Part shown: in pieces, positions 1 to 7,357 of the stretch
How the letters are laid out: each line of letters starts with the position of its first letter
Numbering within the stretch: position 1 is the stretch's first letter
Source of the DNA: Pseudomonadota bacterium
GTDB lineage: Bacteria; Myxococcota_A; UBA9042
Length of the DNA: 61,886 bases
NCBI GenBank assembly: GCA_005792545.1
Contig: SXRM01000190.1
Span: forward strand, 1 to 61,886
Direction: 5' to 3'
Position numbers and translations under genes: made by a program
Notes under the pieces: generated by a model
The model's input: only the letters and a program-made list of their open reading frames with translations
The model's database searches: none
What the model was told of the DNA's origin: nothing

Positions 1-321
1 ATGGGCAGTAAGCACGTGCGCGCTGACCTCAACTTCGCGTGGCCCACCGCCGAGATCGCGGTGATGGGGCCAGAGGGCGCGGTCAACATCGTCTACCGCC
101 AAGAGCTGGCCAAGTCGAGCGACCCGGCGCAGGCCGCGCGCGACTACGCTGAGGTCTATCGCGACACCTTCGCCAACCCGTTCAAGGCCGCTGAGTTGGG
201 CTACGTGGACGAGGTGCTGCGGCCTGAAGACACCCGGCCGCGGCTGATTCAGGGCCTGCGCATGCTGGCCGGCAAGCGCGCGCACAACCCGCCGCGCAAG
301 CACGGCAACATCCCGCTGTAG
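1..321 (+). CDS. Acyl-CoA carboxylase carboxyltransferase (propionyl-CoA carboxylase beta type), C-terminal end
   Basis: Partial gene; only the last 106 residues lie in the window. The visible part has the family's C-terminal carboxyltransferase signature, AEIAVMGPEGAVNIVYR, then a helical stretch, GYVDEVLRPEDTRPRLI and the terminal KHGNIPL. These fit the beta subunits that move CO2 from carboxybiotin to propionyl-CoA or a similar short acyl-CoA in the cytosol. The ATG at base 1 is not the start: the residues after it (MGSKHVRADLNFAWPTAE) are internal in this family, whose members have about 510-550 residues. The stop is TAG. The next gene is convergent, 60 bases away. Substrate specificity (propionyl, acetyl, methylcrotonyl) cannot be settled from this fragment. 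Confidence 0.9.
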   Translation: MGSKHVRADLNFAWPTAEIAVMGPEGAVNIVYRQELAKSSDPAQAARDYAEVYRDTFANPFKAAELGYVDEVLRPEDTRPRLIQGLRMLAGKRAHNPPRKHGNIPL

Positions 322-381
322 CGCAAGCCATCGCCGCGTCGCCCACCGCGCCAGGCAAGGCATTGGCCTCGCGTGCGACGG

Positions 382-1509
382 TCAGAGCGCGGCCAGAAAC
401 CGCAGCAAAGCCTGCTGATCCGCTTGCCCCAGCGCCGAGTACCGCTGCGCTGACCCCGCACTCTCGCCGCCGTGCATGGCAATGGCCGAGGGCAGATCCT
501 TGGCGCGGCCGTCGTGGAAATACGTGGACCGGAATCGCAAGCCAAAAAGGGGCGCTGTACGCCATTCGTCACCCCTGGATGAGAAGTCCATGATGCCGCT
601 ATCGAATTTTGGCCCCATGCTGTGTACGCACAGGTCGGTGTAGGCGCCCGGCGCCAGCTTGCCCGCATCGGGTTTGTGGCAGGTCGCGCAGCCGACGCGG
701 CTGAAGACGGCCAGCCCCTCTGGTTCGGCGCGTGCAGGCTTGGGCACCGCCATGCCGGCGACGTAGGCAGTCAGGTCGTCGACTACCGACGTTGCCGCCT
801 CCGGATCGGGCACCGCGTCATCATCGCGCTGCTTGACGGGGTCGCGGTTGACCGTATTGGTGATGCCGATCTCGCCGGCCAGCGCGTTGCCGATGAAGTC
901 GCGGATGGACGACGTATGCGCCTGCAGGCCGAACTTGCCGGGTCGGCCGTCGTAGTGCGGATTGACATTGACGTGGCCGCGCACGCCGTCGCCGTCCTTG
1001 TCGTCCGGATCACAGTTGGCGCGCATTTCGTCGTCGGTTACCTGCTCCAGCAGGCCCAGGCCGTACAGTGGCGGTCCGCGCCGGCGGTCGATGATGCCGC
1101 CCGCGGGCACCGGCAGCGGTTGGCGACCCGCAATGTGCTGGTTGGGCAAGACGCCCACGAAGTCGGTCTGTTTGTCGAACAACACCTGGACCAGGATGGA
1201 GTCCGGGCCCACGCCGCCCGCGGTCGGCAGGTTATGACAGGTCGCGCACGAAGGCGCGTTGAAGTGGGGGCCCAGGCCGCTTGCGGGTGCGTATTCGCGG
1301 GTGAACGCAGCGAGGCCGCGGTCGAACGCCGCCTTTTGCGCCGCGGTGAGGTCCGCGCGTGGTCCGCCGGGTGGCATATCGACATCGGGCGAGGCGGCTT
1401 GACGCGAGCAGGCCGCTACCAACAGACAGGCCAAAGCGGCACCGAGTCCCGCGACAAAAACGCGCACACGCCCTCCCGTCTGCTTCCCCTGCGCGCGGAC
1501 AAGCTGCAA
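382..1509 (-). CDS. Di-heme cytochrome c lipoprotein, DUF1111/COG3488 type
   Basis: A 375-residue exported c-type cytochrome of the putative di-heme oxidoreductase/peroxidase-like family. A lipobox (LLVAAC, Cys34) follows a hydrophobic stretch, so it is probably membrane-tethered in the periplasm. There are two CXXCH heme sites, CATCH at about 88-92 and CATCH at about 274-278. Family landmarks between and after them are PLYGLGLLEQV, a Ca-loop-like DPDDKDGDGVRG, GKFGLQAHTSS, EWRTAPLFGLR and FHDGRAKDLPSAIAMHGGE. The start given is TTG; a GTG at 1467, just after a GGAGGG, is an equally possible start and would put the signal peptide closer to the N-terminus. A clear paralog lies at 43764-44822. 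The electron donor and substrate are unknown. Confidence 0.88.
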   Translation of the reverse strand: MQLVRAQGKQTGGRVRVFVAGLGAALACLLVAACSRQAASPDVDMPPGGPRADLTAAQKAAFDRGLAAFTREYAPASGLGPHFNAPSCATCHNLPTAGGVGPDSILVQVLFDKQTDFVGVLPNQHIAGRQPLPVPAGGIIDRRRGPPLYGLGLLEQVTDDEMRANCDPDDKDGDGVRGHVNVNPHYDGRPGKFGLQAHTSSIRDFIGNALAGEIGITNTVNRDPVKQRDDDAVPDPEAATSVVDDLTAYVAGMAVPKPARAEPEGLAVFSRVGCATCHKPDAGKLAPGAYTDLCVHSMGPKFDSGIMDFSSRGDEWRTAPLFGLRFRSTYFHDGRAKDLPSAIAMHGGESAGSAQRYSALGQADQQALLRFLAAL

Positions 1510-1746
1510 CCGGCGCTCTCAAGGGCCGATTCCGTCTTCGAACCTGTGGGGGGCAGGCCACTGCGCCGCAACAAGTCGGCGCGGTGCCATCATGCCGTTG
1601 CATGGCCCGTTCTTGGCGCCCGCGCGGCAGCACGGTTACAAAGGAATTTCAACTTTCATACTTTGCCGCGTCGCCTTGACTGAGGCGGCTGCGTGCCGAC
1701 CAAGCCGCCGAGCCAGCGCAACAATGACTGCTGGACAATCGCGGCG

Positions 1747-2445
1747 TTAAGGGAACGCGGCGGGGAGTGCCGCCAGCCTCTCGGCTGCTGTGCGCCAGAC
1801 CGTCGACGTCGGGGCCACCGCAAAAACTGCGTGGTTGGCAGTGAGCATGCCCAAGGCCACAGCAAAAGGAGGCCTCACCCGACCCTGGCCCGCTTCGCAG
1901 GCCAGCATCACGGCGCAGGTCGCCTCCAGCACCAGCAGGCAACCATGGCCCGCCCACATCGGCGTGCCGAAGCCCGGAATGTAGAACAGGAACACCCGAT
2001 GCAGCGCAGCGCCGGCCAGCCCCAGCGCCGTCACTGCCATCCAGCGGGCGTGCAGGTCGCGGTTGCGACGGTGAACCACGGCCATCGCGACAGCCACCGC
2101 AAACACCAGCAGCCCACCCACCGGCAGCGCCAGGTTTTGCAGCCGATCCGCGTCCAGCGGCCCTGCCCGCACGAAGGCGCGCGCCACGCCCAAAGAAGTC
2201 CAGACCAGCGCGGCAGCCAGCCCCAGGGCCGCCCAGCCGATGATCCGATGCCAGCGCAGCATGCCCCGACCGACCAGCAGCGCCTGGCTCACCAGCACCG
2301 CCACCCACAGGTAGGCCAGCGCGGCGTGCCAGTGGATCGCCGGGCGCGGTTGCGACAGGTCCGCGAAATAGCGCGGCCAGAAGCCGAGCACCAGCAGCGG
2401 AAACAGCGCACCCACGCCCAGCGCGATGCGCTGCGAGGACTTCAT
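1747..2445 (-). CDS. Multi-pass membrane protein of unknown function
   Basis: About 232 residues with six or seven hydrophobic segments, so an inner-membrane protein. The ATG at 2445 overlaps the TGA of the upstream radical SAM gene as ATGA, which points to translational coupling and fixes this start. The reading frame continues upstream but that part is basic and lies inside the neighbouring gene. Conserved-looking polar positions sit next to the membrane segments: IHWHAALAYLW, GRGMLRWHRIIGWAALG and HRRNRDLHARWMAVTALG. The paired His residues at helix ends resemble heme- or metal-binding membrane proteins such as DUF2306-like proteins, but I cannot assign a family with confidence. Coupling to a HemN-like gene makes a heme or radical SAM related role possible; that is inference. 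Confidence 0.75.
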   Translation of the reverse strand: MKSSQRIALGVGALFPLLVLGFWPRYFADLSQPRPAIHWHAALAYLWVAVLVSQALLVGRGMLRWHRIIGWAALGLAAALVWTSLGVARAFVRAGPLDADRLQNLALPVGGLLVFAVAVAMAVVHRRNRDLHARWMAVTALGLAGAALHRVFLFYIPGFGTPMWAGHGCLLVLEATCAVMLACEAGQGRVRPPFAVALGMLTANHAVFAVAPTSTVWRTAAERLAALPAAFP

Positions 2446-3845
2446 GCGTCGAGCGCGGCGGCGGCTCCCAGCGACAGGCTGCCGGGTTCGCGGCGGCGGG
2501 CAGCGCCGCGCAGACCGGCGTTGCGCGGCTCGGACAGGCACCGCTGCACCTCAGAGGTGTAGAAGATACCGTCGCCTTGCAGTTGCGGGTGACCGTCGTT
2601 CCAGGTCAGCCAGCCGCGCTCGGTTAGCACCTGCCAGAACGGCGCGAAGTCGTCGGCCAGGCTGCTGCCGAACTCTTGCGCATAGGCGGTAGCGTCGAGC
2701 CACGGGCTGCCCTCCAGGCCTTTGAGCACGTAGATGAGCTGCAGGTCCACGCGATTGAAGTCAAAGACCGACTCCACCGCGCTGCGACCGGCGCTCAGGC
2801 GCCCATGGTACGGATCGCGCCCGACCACGTTTTTGTAGGTGTGCCCCGGCCGATCCACAGTGCCGGCGAACAACGAGTTGGCGCCATAGCCGACGCCCAG
2901 ACGGTCGTTGTGCAGCGCGTCGCGGTACATCTCCAGGAACTGCACCGGCCGCAGGTCGGCGCGGCAATAGTCGGTGTAGCTGTCGGCACGGTAGCCAAGC
3001 TCCAAAAGCGTCGCACGGCCGGCGAGGAACGCGTCGCGGCTGACCTCGATGGGCGGCAATCGGTGCTTGTTGCGAGCGAATTCCGAGTCGCCGCCGAGCG
3101 TCAGCGGGTGGTTGACGATGCCGTCGACGCCCCAGCCGTGCAGCAGCCGGACGTCATCGACCACGTCGTCTGGGGTCTGCTCGAACCAACCGGTAATCAG
3201 GTCGACGGAGCAGTGGATGCCCCGCGCCTTGCAGAAATCGACCGTCCGCACGATGTGCTCGTTGCGCTGAGTTCGGCCGCTGTACTTGAGCAGGTGGGCC
3301 TTGAGCACTTGCGCGCCGATGCTGATGCGGTTGACGCCGACCTCGTGCAGCGCCTCCAAGCGGCCCGGCGTGAACAAGCCTGGGGTGCCCTCCAGCGTCG
3401 TCTCGCAGCCCGGCGGGATGTCGAACAGCTGGTGCAGCCGCGCAAAGATCTGGCGGATGCTGGCTTCGTTGAGCAGGTTGGGCGTACCGCCGCCGAAGTA
3501 GAGGGTCCTCAGCGTTCGCCTGCCGACGCGGGCGGCGACGTGGCCCAGCTCGACCAGCAGGTCGGTCACATAGGCATCGACCGCCTGGTAAGACTGATAG
3601 TCCTCGCGGGCGAACAGGCAGAAGCCGCAGGCCTCGGGGTCGGTCGGCGGGCAGAATGGGATGTGCAGGTACAGGTTCAGCGGCTTGTGCGGGTCGAGCG
3701 GCGCCAGCAATTCGTTAAGCGGCGCCTCTCGGACCTGCCAGAACCGCGGCGAGGGGTGCCCGTACTGGATCTTGGTCCCGGGCTCGCGGCCCATGTGCTG
3801 ATCGAGGTAAGCGGCCACATCGGCGGCGCTTGGAACAAAGGTCAT
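2442..3845 (-). CDS. HemN-like radical SAM protein with an expanded cysteine motif
   Basis: A 467-residue cytosolic radical SAM enzyme resembling oxygen-independent coproporphyrinogen III oxidase (HemN/HemW). Landmarks are LYLHIPFC at about residue 60, YFGGGTPNLL, a TLEGTPGLF region, NRISIGAQVLK and IHCSVDLITGWFEQT. The usual CX3CX2C cluster motif appears here as FCPPTDPEACGFC, that is CX7CX2C. The C-terminus is the HemN-type accessory region. The ATG at 3845 is preferred: GAGG lies 5 bases upstream, and the reading frame before it (to 4202) is Arg/Pro-rich and unlike coding sequence. The downstream membrane protein gene overlaps by ATGA. Whether it is a true coproporphyrinogen dehydrogenase, a heme chaperone (HemW) or another radical SAM enzyme is open. 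Confidence 0.88.
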   Translation of the reverse strand: MTFVPSAADVAAYLDQHMGREPGTKIQYGHPSPRFWQVREAPLNELLAPLDPHKPLNLYLHIPFCPPTDPEACGFCLFAREDYQSYQAVDAYVTDLLVELGHVAARVGRRTLRTLYFGGGTPNLLNEASIRQIFARLHQLFDIPPGCETTLEGTPGLFTPGRLEALHEVGVNRISIGAQVLKAHLLKYSGRTQRNEHIVRTVDFCKARGIHCSVDLITGWFEQTPDDVVDDVRLLHGWGVDGIVNHPLTLGGDSEFARNKHRLPPIEVSRDAFLAGRATLLELGYRADSYTDYCRADLRPVQFLEMYRDALHNDRLGVGYGANSLFAGTVDRPGHTYKNVVGRDPYHGRLSAGRSAVESVFDFNRVDLQLIYVLKGLEGSPWLDATAYAQEFGSSLADDFAPFWQVLTERGWLTWNDGHPQLQGDGIFYTSEVQRCLSEPRNAGLRGAARRREPGSLSLGAAAALDA

Positions 3846-4207
3846 CCGGGCCTCGTGGATCGGTCGCCGGCAGGGGAACCCGAGCGACCGTCCGCCTGCC
3901 AGCCGCCGCTGGAACGACGGCGGGCCGCGGCTTGCTCCCGCATCGTAGCGGACACCCTCTGCGCTGGCCATAGGTCCGGACCGGCGTGGCCTGCAACGAC
4001 AGATTCTTGCGCGCTGAAACGCCAGCGGGGGCGGGCAGGCCGTGTACATCTGGGGCCGGGTTTGGCAGTCTTGGCCGGGTGGCCTTCGCGCCCAAGATCT
4101 CAATGACCAAGTGGCAGCGACCCTATTGAAATGACAAGAGGACTCAGCACAAACACCGCACCGGCGCGGTGTCGCCCGTTTGCCAGTGGCCCTGGCAGCC
4201 ACAGAGT
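3846..4207. other. Divergent intergenic region
   Basis: 362 bases between the start of the radical SAM gene (leftward) and the start chosen for the next gene (rightward). It should carry promoters for both directions. I see no convincing -35/-10 pair, repeat, tRNA or small gene. The open frames crossing it are basic or Pro-rich and look like shadows. Confidence 0.5.
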
Positions 4208-4858
4208 GTGATCGCTTTGCTGGACTTCAACTCGCGGCGCAGCCTGCTTGCGGCCATCCTGGTGGGTGGACTGCTGCCTGCATCGCTCGCCGCGAACGAA
4301 TCGCTCGGCGGACCCGACCAGGCGCAGCGGGTGCTGCTACCCAGCGCGGCCCCGCGCCTGCAAGCGGCGTTCGACCGCGCCGCGCCGACCTGGCGCTTGG
4401 AGTCGGCCGCCATCGCCCGCGACCGCGTGGACGTGCGCGCGTGCGTGGATCCGGTCTGCCACGGCCTGGTGCTACTGGACCCGGCGAGTTGCCGCGGCGT
4501 TGTGGCCGGGCCCTGGTGCGTGGTGTGGACGGGCGCGCAACCGCCAGAAGCCCCGTCATTGCACCGCGCGCTGGCCGCCGATGCCGCTGCGGACTACTGG
4601 CATCTCATCGCGGCCCGACCGGTGCAACCGCCCATCGTGCACGCCCCGCCGCCCGCGCCTACACCGGTTTCAGCCGACCCGCCACCGTCCGCAAGTGCGA
4701 CAACCGCCGCGCCAGCAAGATGGGATCCGCAGGCCATCGACGCCACCAAAGCGAGCCAGGCGGACGCCGAACTCTGGTGGCGATTGCTGGTGCTCAGCCT
4801 CGTTGTTGGCCTCGCTGCGCTGCTGATGTTGCGCGGCCTGCGGCAAAGGCCGCGGTAG
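4208..4858 (+). CDS. Exported protein with a C-terminal membrane anchor, function unknown
   Basis: About 216 residues. The N-terminus looks like a signal peptide: two Arg, then a hydrophobic run ending ASLA-A near residue 31. The middle domain contains four Cys (VRACVDPVCHGLVLLDPASC, then GPWC), which could form two disulfides outside the cytoplasm. It is followed by a Pro/Ala-rich linker (about 150-175) and one transmembrane helix near the C-terminus with a basic tail (RGLRQRPR), so the domain would face the periplasm. GTG at 4208 is chosen because it places the signal peptide at the end; GTG at 4169 in the same frame is possible. Neither has a good ribosome binding site. I recognise no family. 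It stands 104 bases before the UnbV-type lipoprotein gene on the same strand. Confidence 0.7.
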   Translation: MIALLDFNSRRSLLAAILVGGLLPASLAANESLGGPDQAQRVLLPSAAPRLQAAFDRAAPTWRLESAAIARDRVDVRACVDPVCHGLVLLDPASCRGVVAGPWCVVWTGAQPPEAPSLHRALAADAAADYWHLIAARPVQPPIVHAPPPAPTPVSADPPPSASATTAAPARWDPQAIDATKASQADAELWWRLLVLSLVVGLAALLMLRGLRQRPR

Positions 4859-4962
4859 CTTTGCGGGTCCACTCGTCACCCTGGTATCCTGGCCAGCCAG
4901 CCAGTTGGCCAGCCGCGTTACGGGCCGGCAGCGACGGCTTGGACCAACGGAAGGCGGCGCGT

Positions 4963-7053
4963 ATGCTCAAAGGCAAGCGGAAGCAGGATCGCGGCGCAGC
5001 CCTTGCCGTTGCCTGCTTTGCGTTGCTTCTGGCTTGCAGCCAACAACAGCCGTCCGCCGACTCGAGCCTTGGGACCAGCGAACTGGGGTCCGGTGCCGTC
5101 GACTCGGGCAAAACGGGCCAACCCGATACGCCAGCAACGGCGGATGCGCCCGTGGTCGCCGATCCCGGATCAGCGGAGGCCCAGCAAATGGCCGACACGA
5201 TTGCGGACGGCGTGGTGGACGCTGCCGCCGACGCGAGCGCCGCAGCGGACGATGGCGACGCGGTTAGCGACCTTGGAGGCGACTTGGACGCCGGCGCCGC
5301 CGCGGACCTCGACGTCCCGCCGGAAACCGCTCCGGATGTTGAACTGTCGGACGGCGACGCGTTTCCGGATCTTGCCGATGCGGCCACCGCGGAGGTCCTC
5401 GCCGCCGACACCTCGACCACCGTCGACGCAGCCCCCGTCGTCATCGGACCCATCGACCCCGAGACCCTGCCGTTTGCCGCCTTCACCAATGTCACGGCAG
5501 ACTATGGCATCGACCCCAACAAGTCGCACGGCATCTGCGTCGCGGTGGCCGATCTCGACAGCAATGGCCGCGAAGACCTGTTGATGGTCGAGCGCACCGG
5601 CACCAAGGCCAAGGTCCACACCATCCTGCTAGGCCCCGGCCAACCGGTGCACGTGTGGACCGAATTTGACACCACCATGCTGCTGCCGACCTCGGGTTGC
5701 GTGCTCGTGAACATGGACGACGACGCCAAGCCCGACCTGCTGGTCGGCGGGCCGTCAGGTGCGGCGCTCTACACCGGCGACGGCAAAGGCGGTTTTGTCG
5801 ACGCCAGCGCAGAGTGGCTGCCGTACGTCATGAACTTTACCGCCTGGGCCATTGCGCCCGTGGATCTCGACGCCGACGGCGACCTGGACCTGTTCATCGG
5901 CGCAGGGTCGCCGTCGTTCGATACTTCGAATCCTGGCCCCGGCCCGGCCTGCGGCAGCAACAAGTGCGGCTACTTCGACAACGACTTCGTGTGTGCGCTG
6001 GCGACCAAGGAGCCCAACATCGCCGACTTGCAGGACCGGGTGCTCATCCGCGGCCCCAAGCTGCCGATGGTCGACCAGACCAAGACTTGGGACGTGCCGC
6101 CGGCCGGGATCCTGTCGGCGCCCTTGCCCTTCGACGTCGACAAAGACGGCAAGATGGACGTGTACCTCGCCAACGACTTTGGCGAGCATTACCTGTTGCG
6201 CAACCTCGGCGGCGCGTTCGAACGCCACGACGTCGACATCGGCTTTTACCCGTACGCCCACGGCATGGGCTGGGGCATGGGCGATTTCAACCTTGACGGG
6301 CTGCCGGACCTCGTGCTCCCCGACGTCGGGCCGTCGCCGGTCTACATGCAGGTCAAGGCAGCGCCAAACCTGCCGGTGGCGTTCGTCGACAAGGGCGGCG
6401 AATTGGGCTTTTGGGGACCGTCATGGAGCGCGAGCATCTGGTCGCCGATGGTTGCCGACTTCGACCACGATGGCTTGGAAGACATCCTGGTCGGCGGCGC
6501 GCTCAACACCGCGCCCAAGGACCTACCGGCGGTGACCGCTGGCTGCACCAAGAATGGCATTCTGCCTTTTGGCGGTCACCCCAACATTGACATGCTGTAC
6601 ATGGCCCAACCGGGCGGCGGGTTTCTCGCCCAGCGGTTTGCCTCGGGGCCAGAGTCGCACTTCATGGCGATTGCCCAGGCCGTTGTCGATCTCGATGCCG
6701 ATGGCGATCTCGATCTCTTGCAGTCACGCCCCGGTTTCAACCTGACTTCGCGCATTCGGGTATGGCGCAACGACCTGCCCAAGCAGGGCGGCAGCTGCCG
6801 CGTGGTCGTCCAAGGCAAGCCCGGCAACCGCGATGCGCTCGGCGCCATCGTCACCGCCCAGATCGGCGGCAAGACGCGGACGCGCTGGCTGACCGGCGGC
6901 GGCGGCTTTGGCAGCAACCGCACCCGCATCGCCGAGTTTGGGCTGGGCGGCGCCACCAAGGCGACCGGCGTCGTCGTCACCTGGCCAAACGGCTCGCAAA
7001 CAGCCGTGGGCGACGTGGCGGCCGGGGTTACGCAGCTGGTGGTTTGGAAATAA
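4963..7053 (+). CDS. FG-GAP/VCBS repeat lipoprotein with ASPIC/UnbV C-terminal domain (copy 1)
   Basis: A 696-residue surface or periplasmic lipoprotein. The lipobox LLLAC (Cys25) is followed by a roughly 130-residue Ala/Asp/Thr-rich tether, then a seven-bladed-propeller-type array of FG-GAP/VCBS repeats with Ca-binding DxDxDGxxD loops (DLDADGDLDLF, DVDKDGKMDVY, DFNLDGLPDLV, DFDHDGLEDIL, DLDADGDLDLL). The last 90 residues match the ASPIC/UnbV (CRTAC1-like) domain: GNRDALGAIVTAQIGG, FGLGGA, VVVTWPNGS. Start: ATG with GGAAGG 8 bases upstream; the frame is open further 5' but without protein-like sequence. The paralog at 7358-9511 is convergent and collinear over its whole length. The ligand is unknown; such propellers usually bind proteins or glycans. 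Confidence 0.9.
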   Translation: MLKGKRKQDRGAALAVACFALLLACSQQQPSADSSLGTSELGSGAVDSGKTGQPDTPATADAPVVADPGSAEAQQMADTIADGVVDAAADASAAADDGDAVSDLGGDLDAGAAADLDVPPETAPDVELSDGDAFPDLADAATAEVLAADTSTTVDAAPVVIGPIDPETLPFAAFTNVTADYGIDPNKSHGICVAVADLDSNGREDLLMVERTGTKAKVHTILLGPGQPVHVWTEFDTTMLLPTSGCVLVNMDDDAKPDLLVGGPSGAALYTGDGKGGFVDASAEWLPYVMNFTAWAIAPVDLDADGDLDLFIGAGSPSFDTSNPGPGPACGSNKCGYFDNDFVCALATKEPNIADLQDRVLIRGPKLPMVDQTKTWDVPPAGILSAPLPFDVDKDGKMDVYLANDFGEHYLLRNLGGAFERHDVDIGFYPYAHGMGWGMGDFNLDGLPDLVLPDVGPSPVYMQVKAAPNLPVAFVDKGGELGFWGPSWSASIWSPMVADFDHDGLEDILVGGALNTAPKDLPAVTAGCTKNGILPFGGHPNIDMLYMAQPGGGFLAQRFASGPESHFMAIAQAVVDLDADGDLDLLQSRPGFNLTSRIRVWRNDLPKQGGSCRVVVQGKPGNRDALGAIVTAQIGGKTRTRWLTGGGGFGSNRTRIAEFGLGGATKATGVVVTWPNGSQTAVGDVAAGVTQLVVWK

Positions 7054-7357
7054 TTCCACGTGGCCCACTGCCGTCTGGCGGCTGTCAGGGTGCGGTTCCT
7101 AAAATGGGGGCAACCGGCGCGATGGTGCTCAGGCTCACCTCGCGAAAACGGCCGGCGGCTGAAGCCGCGGCCTAGGCGTGCAAAGCCGTGCCTGCGCAAG
7201 GCTAAGTAATCAAAAACAAAATCGCAGCCCGGCGTAGGCCGGGCTTGGCATCCTGAGCCTGCGGCTTCAGCCGCCGGGTTCAAGACGAACGTCCTGTAGT
7301 TACGTGAGTTGTGCGCTCCGGGCGGTGGACCCCAGTGCGTGAACCACACCCCGGCTG
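7054..7357. other. Convergent intergenic region holding a structured repeat
   Basis: 304 bases between the 3' ends of the two UnbV-type paralogs. About half is the repeat element described at 7138-7293. The flanks (7054-7137 and 7294-7357) show nothing further that I can name. Strong stems in the repeat could stop transcription from both sides, though there is no clear U-tract. Confidence 0.6.
7138..7293 (-). repeat. 156-bp structured dispersed repeat, copy A
   Basis: Read on the minus strand this segment aligns without gaps to 52953-53108 on the plus strand, about 133 of 156 positions equal by eye. It has 17-bp perfect terminal inverted repeats at 7152-7168 and 7261-7277 (core GCGGCTGAAGCCGC, itself palindromic). 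Between them are two hairpins, AGCCCGGC/GCCGGGCT at 7226-7245 (perfect 8-bp stem, 4-base loop) and AGCCGTGC/GCAAGGCT at 7184-7203 (one mismatch). It has no coding capacity. The layout, two inverted palindromes around a spacer, resembles REP doublets (REPINs) or a small MITE; a structured RNA is another reading. Confidence 0.85.

Noticed and set aside
622..1683. 353-residue plus-strand frame opposite the first di-heme gene
   Set aside because: No motifs; codon shadow of a GC-rich gene with two CXXCH sites on the other strand.
1684..1709. GGCGGCT/AGCCGCC hairpin after the membrane protein gene as terminator
   Set aside because: A 7-bp stem with a 12-base loop and no T-tract; such pairs are expected by chance at this GC content.
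2676..4106. 476-residue plus-strand frame opposite the radical SAM gene
   Set aside because: Arg/Val/Gln-rich without motifs; the minus-strand frame has clear HemN landmarks.
4180..4962. 261-residue in-frame extension before the first UnbV lipoprotein
   Set aside because: The extension overlaps a protein-like frame at 4208-4858, is Arg-rich, and would bury the signal peptide. The ATG at 4963 has a good ribosome binding site.
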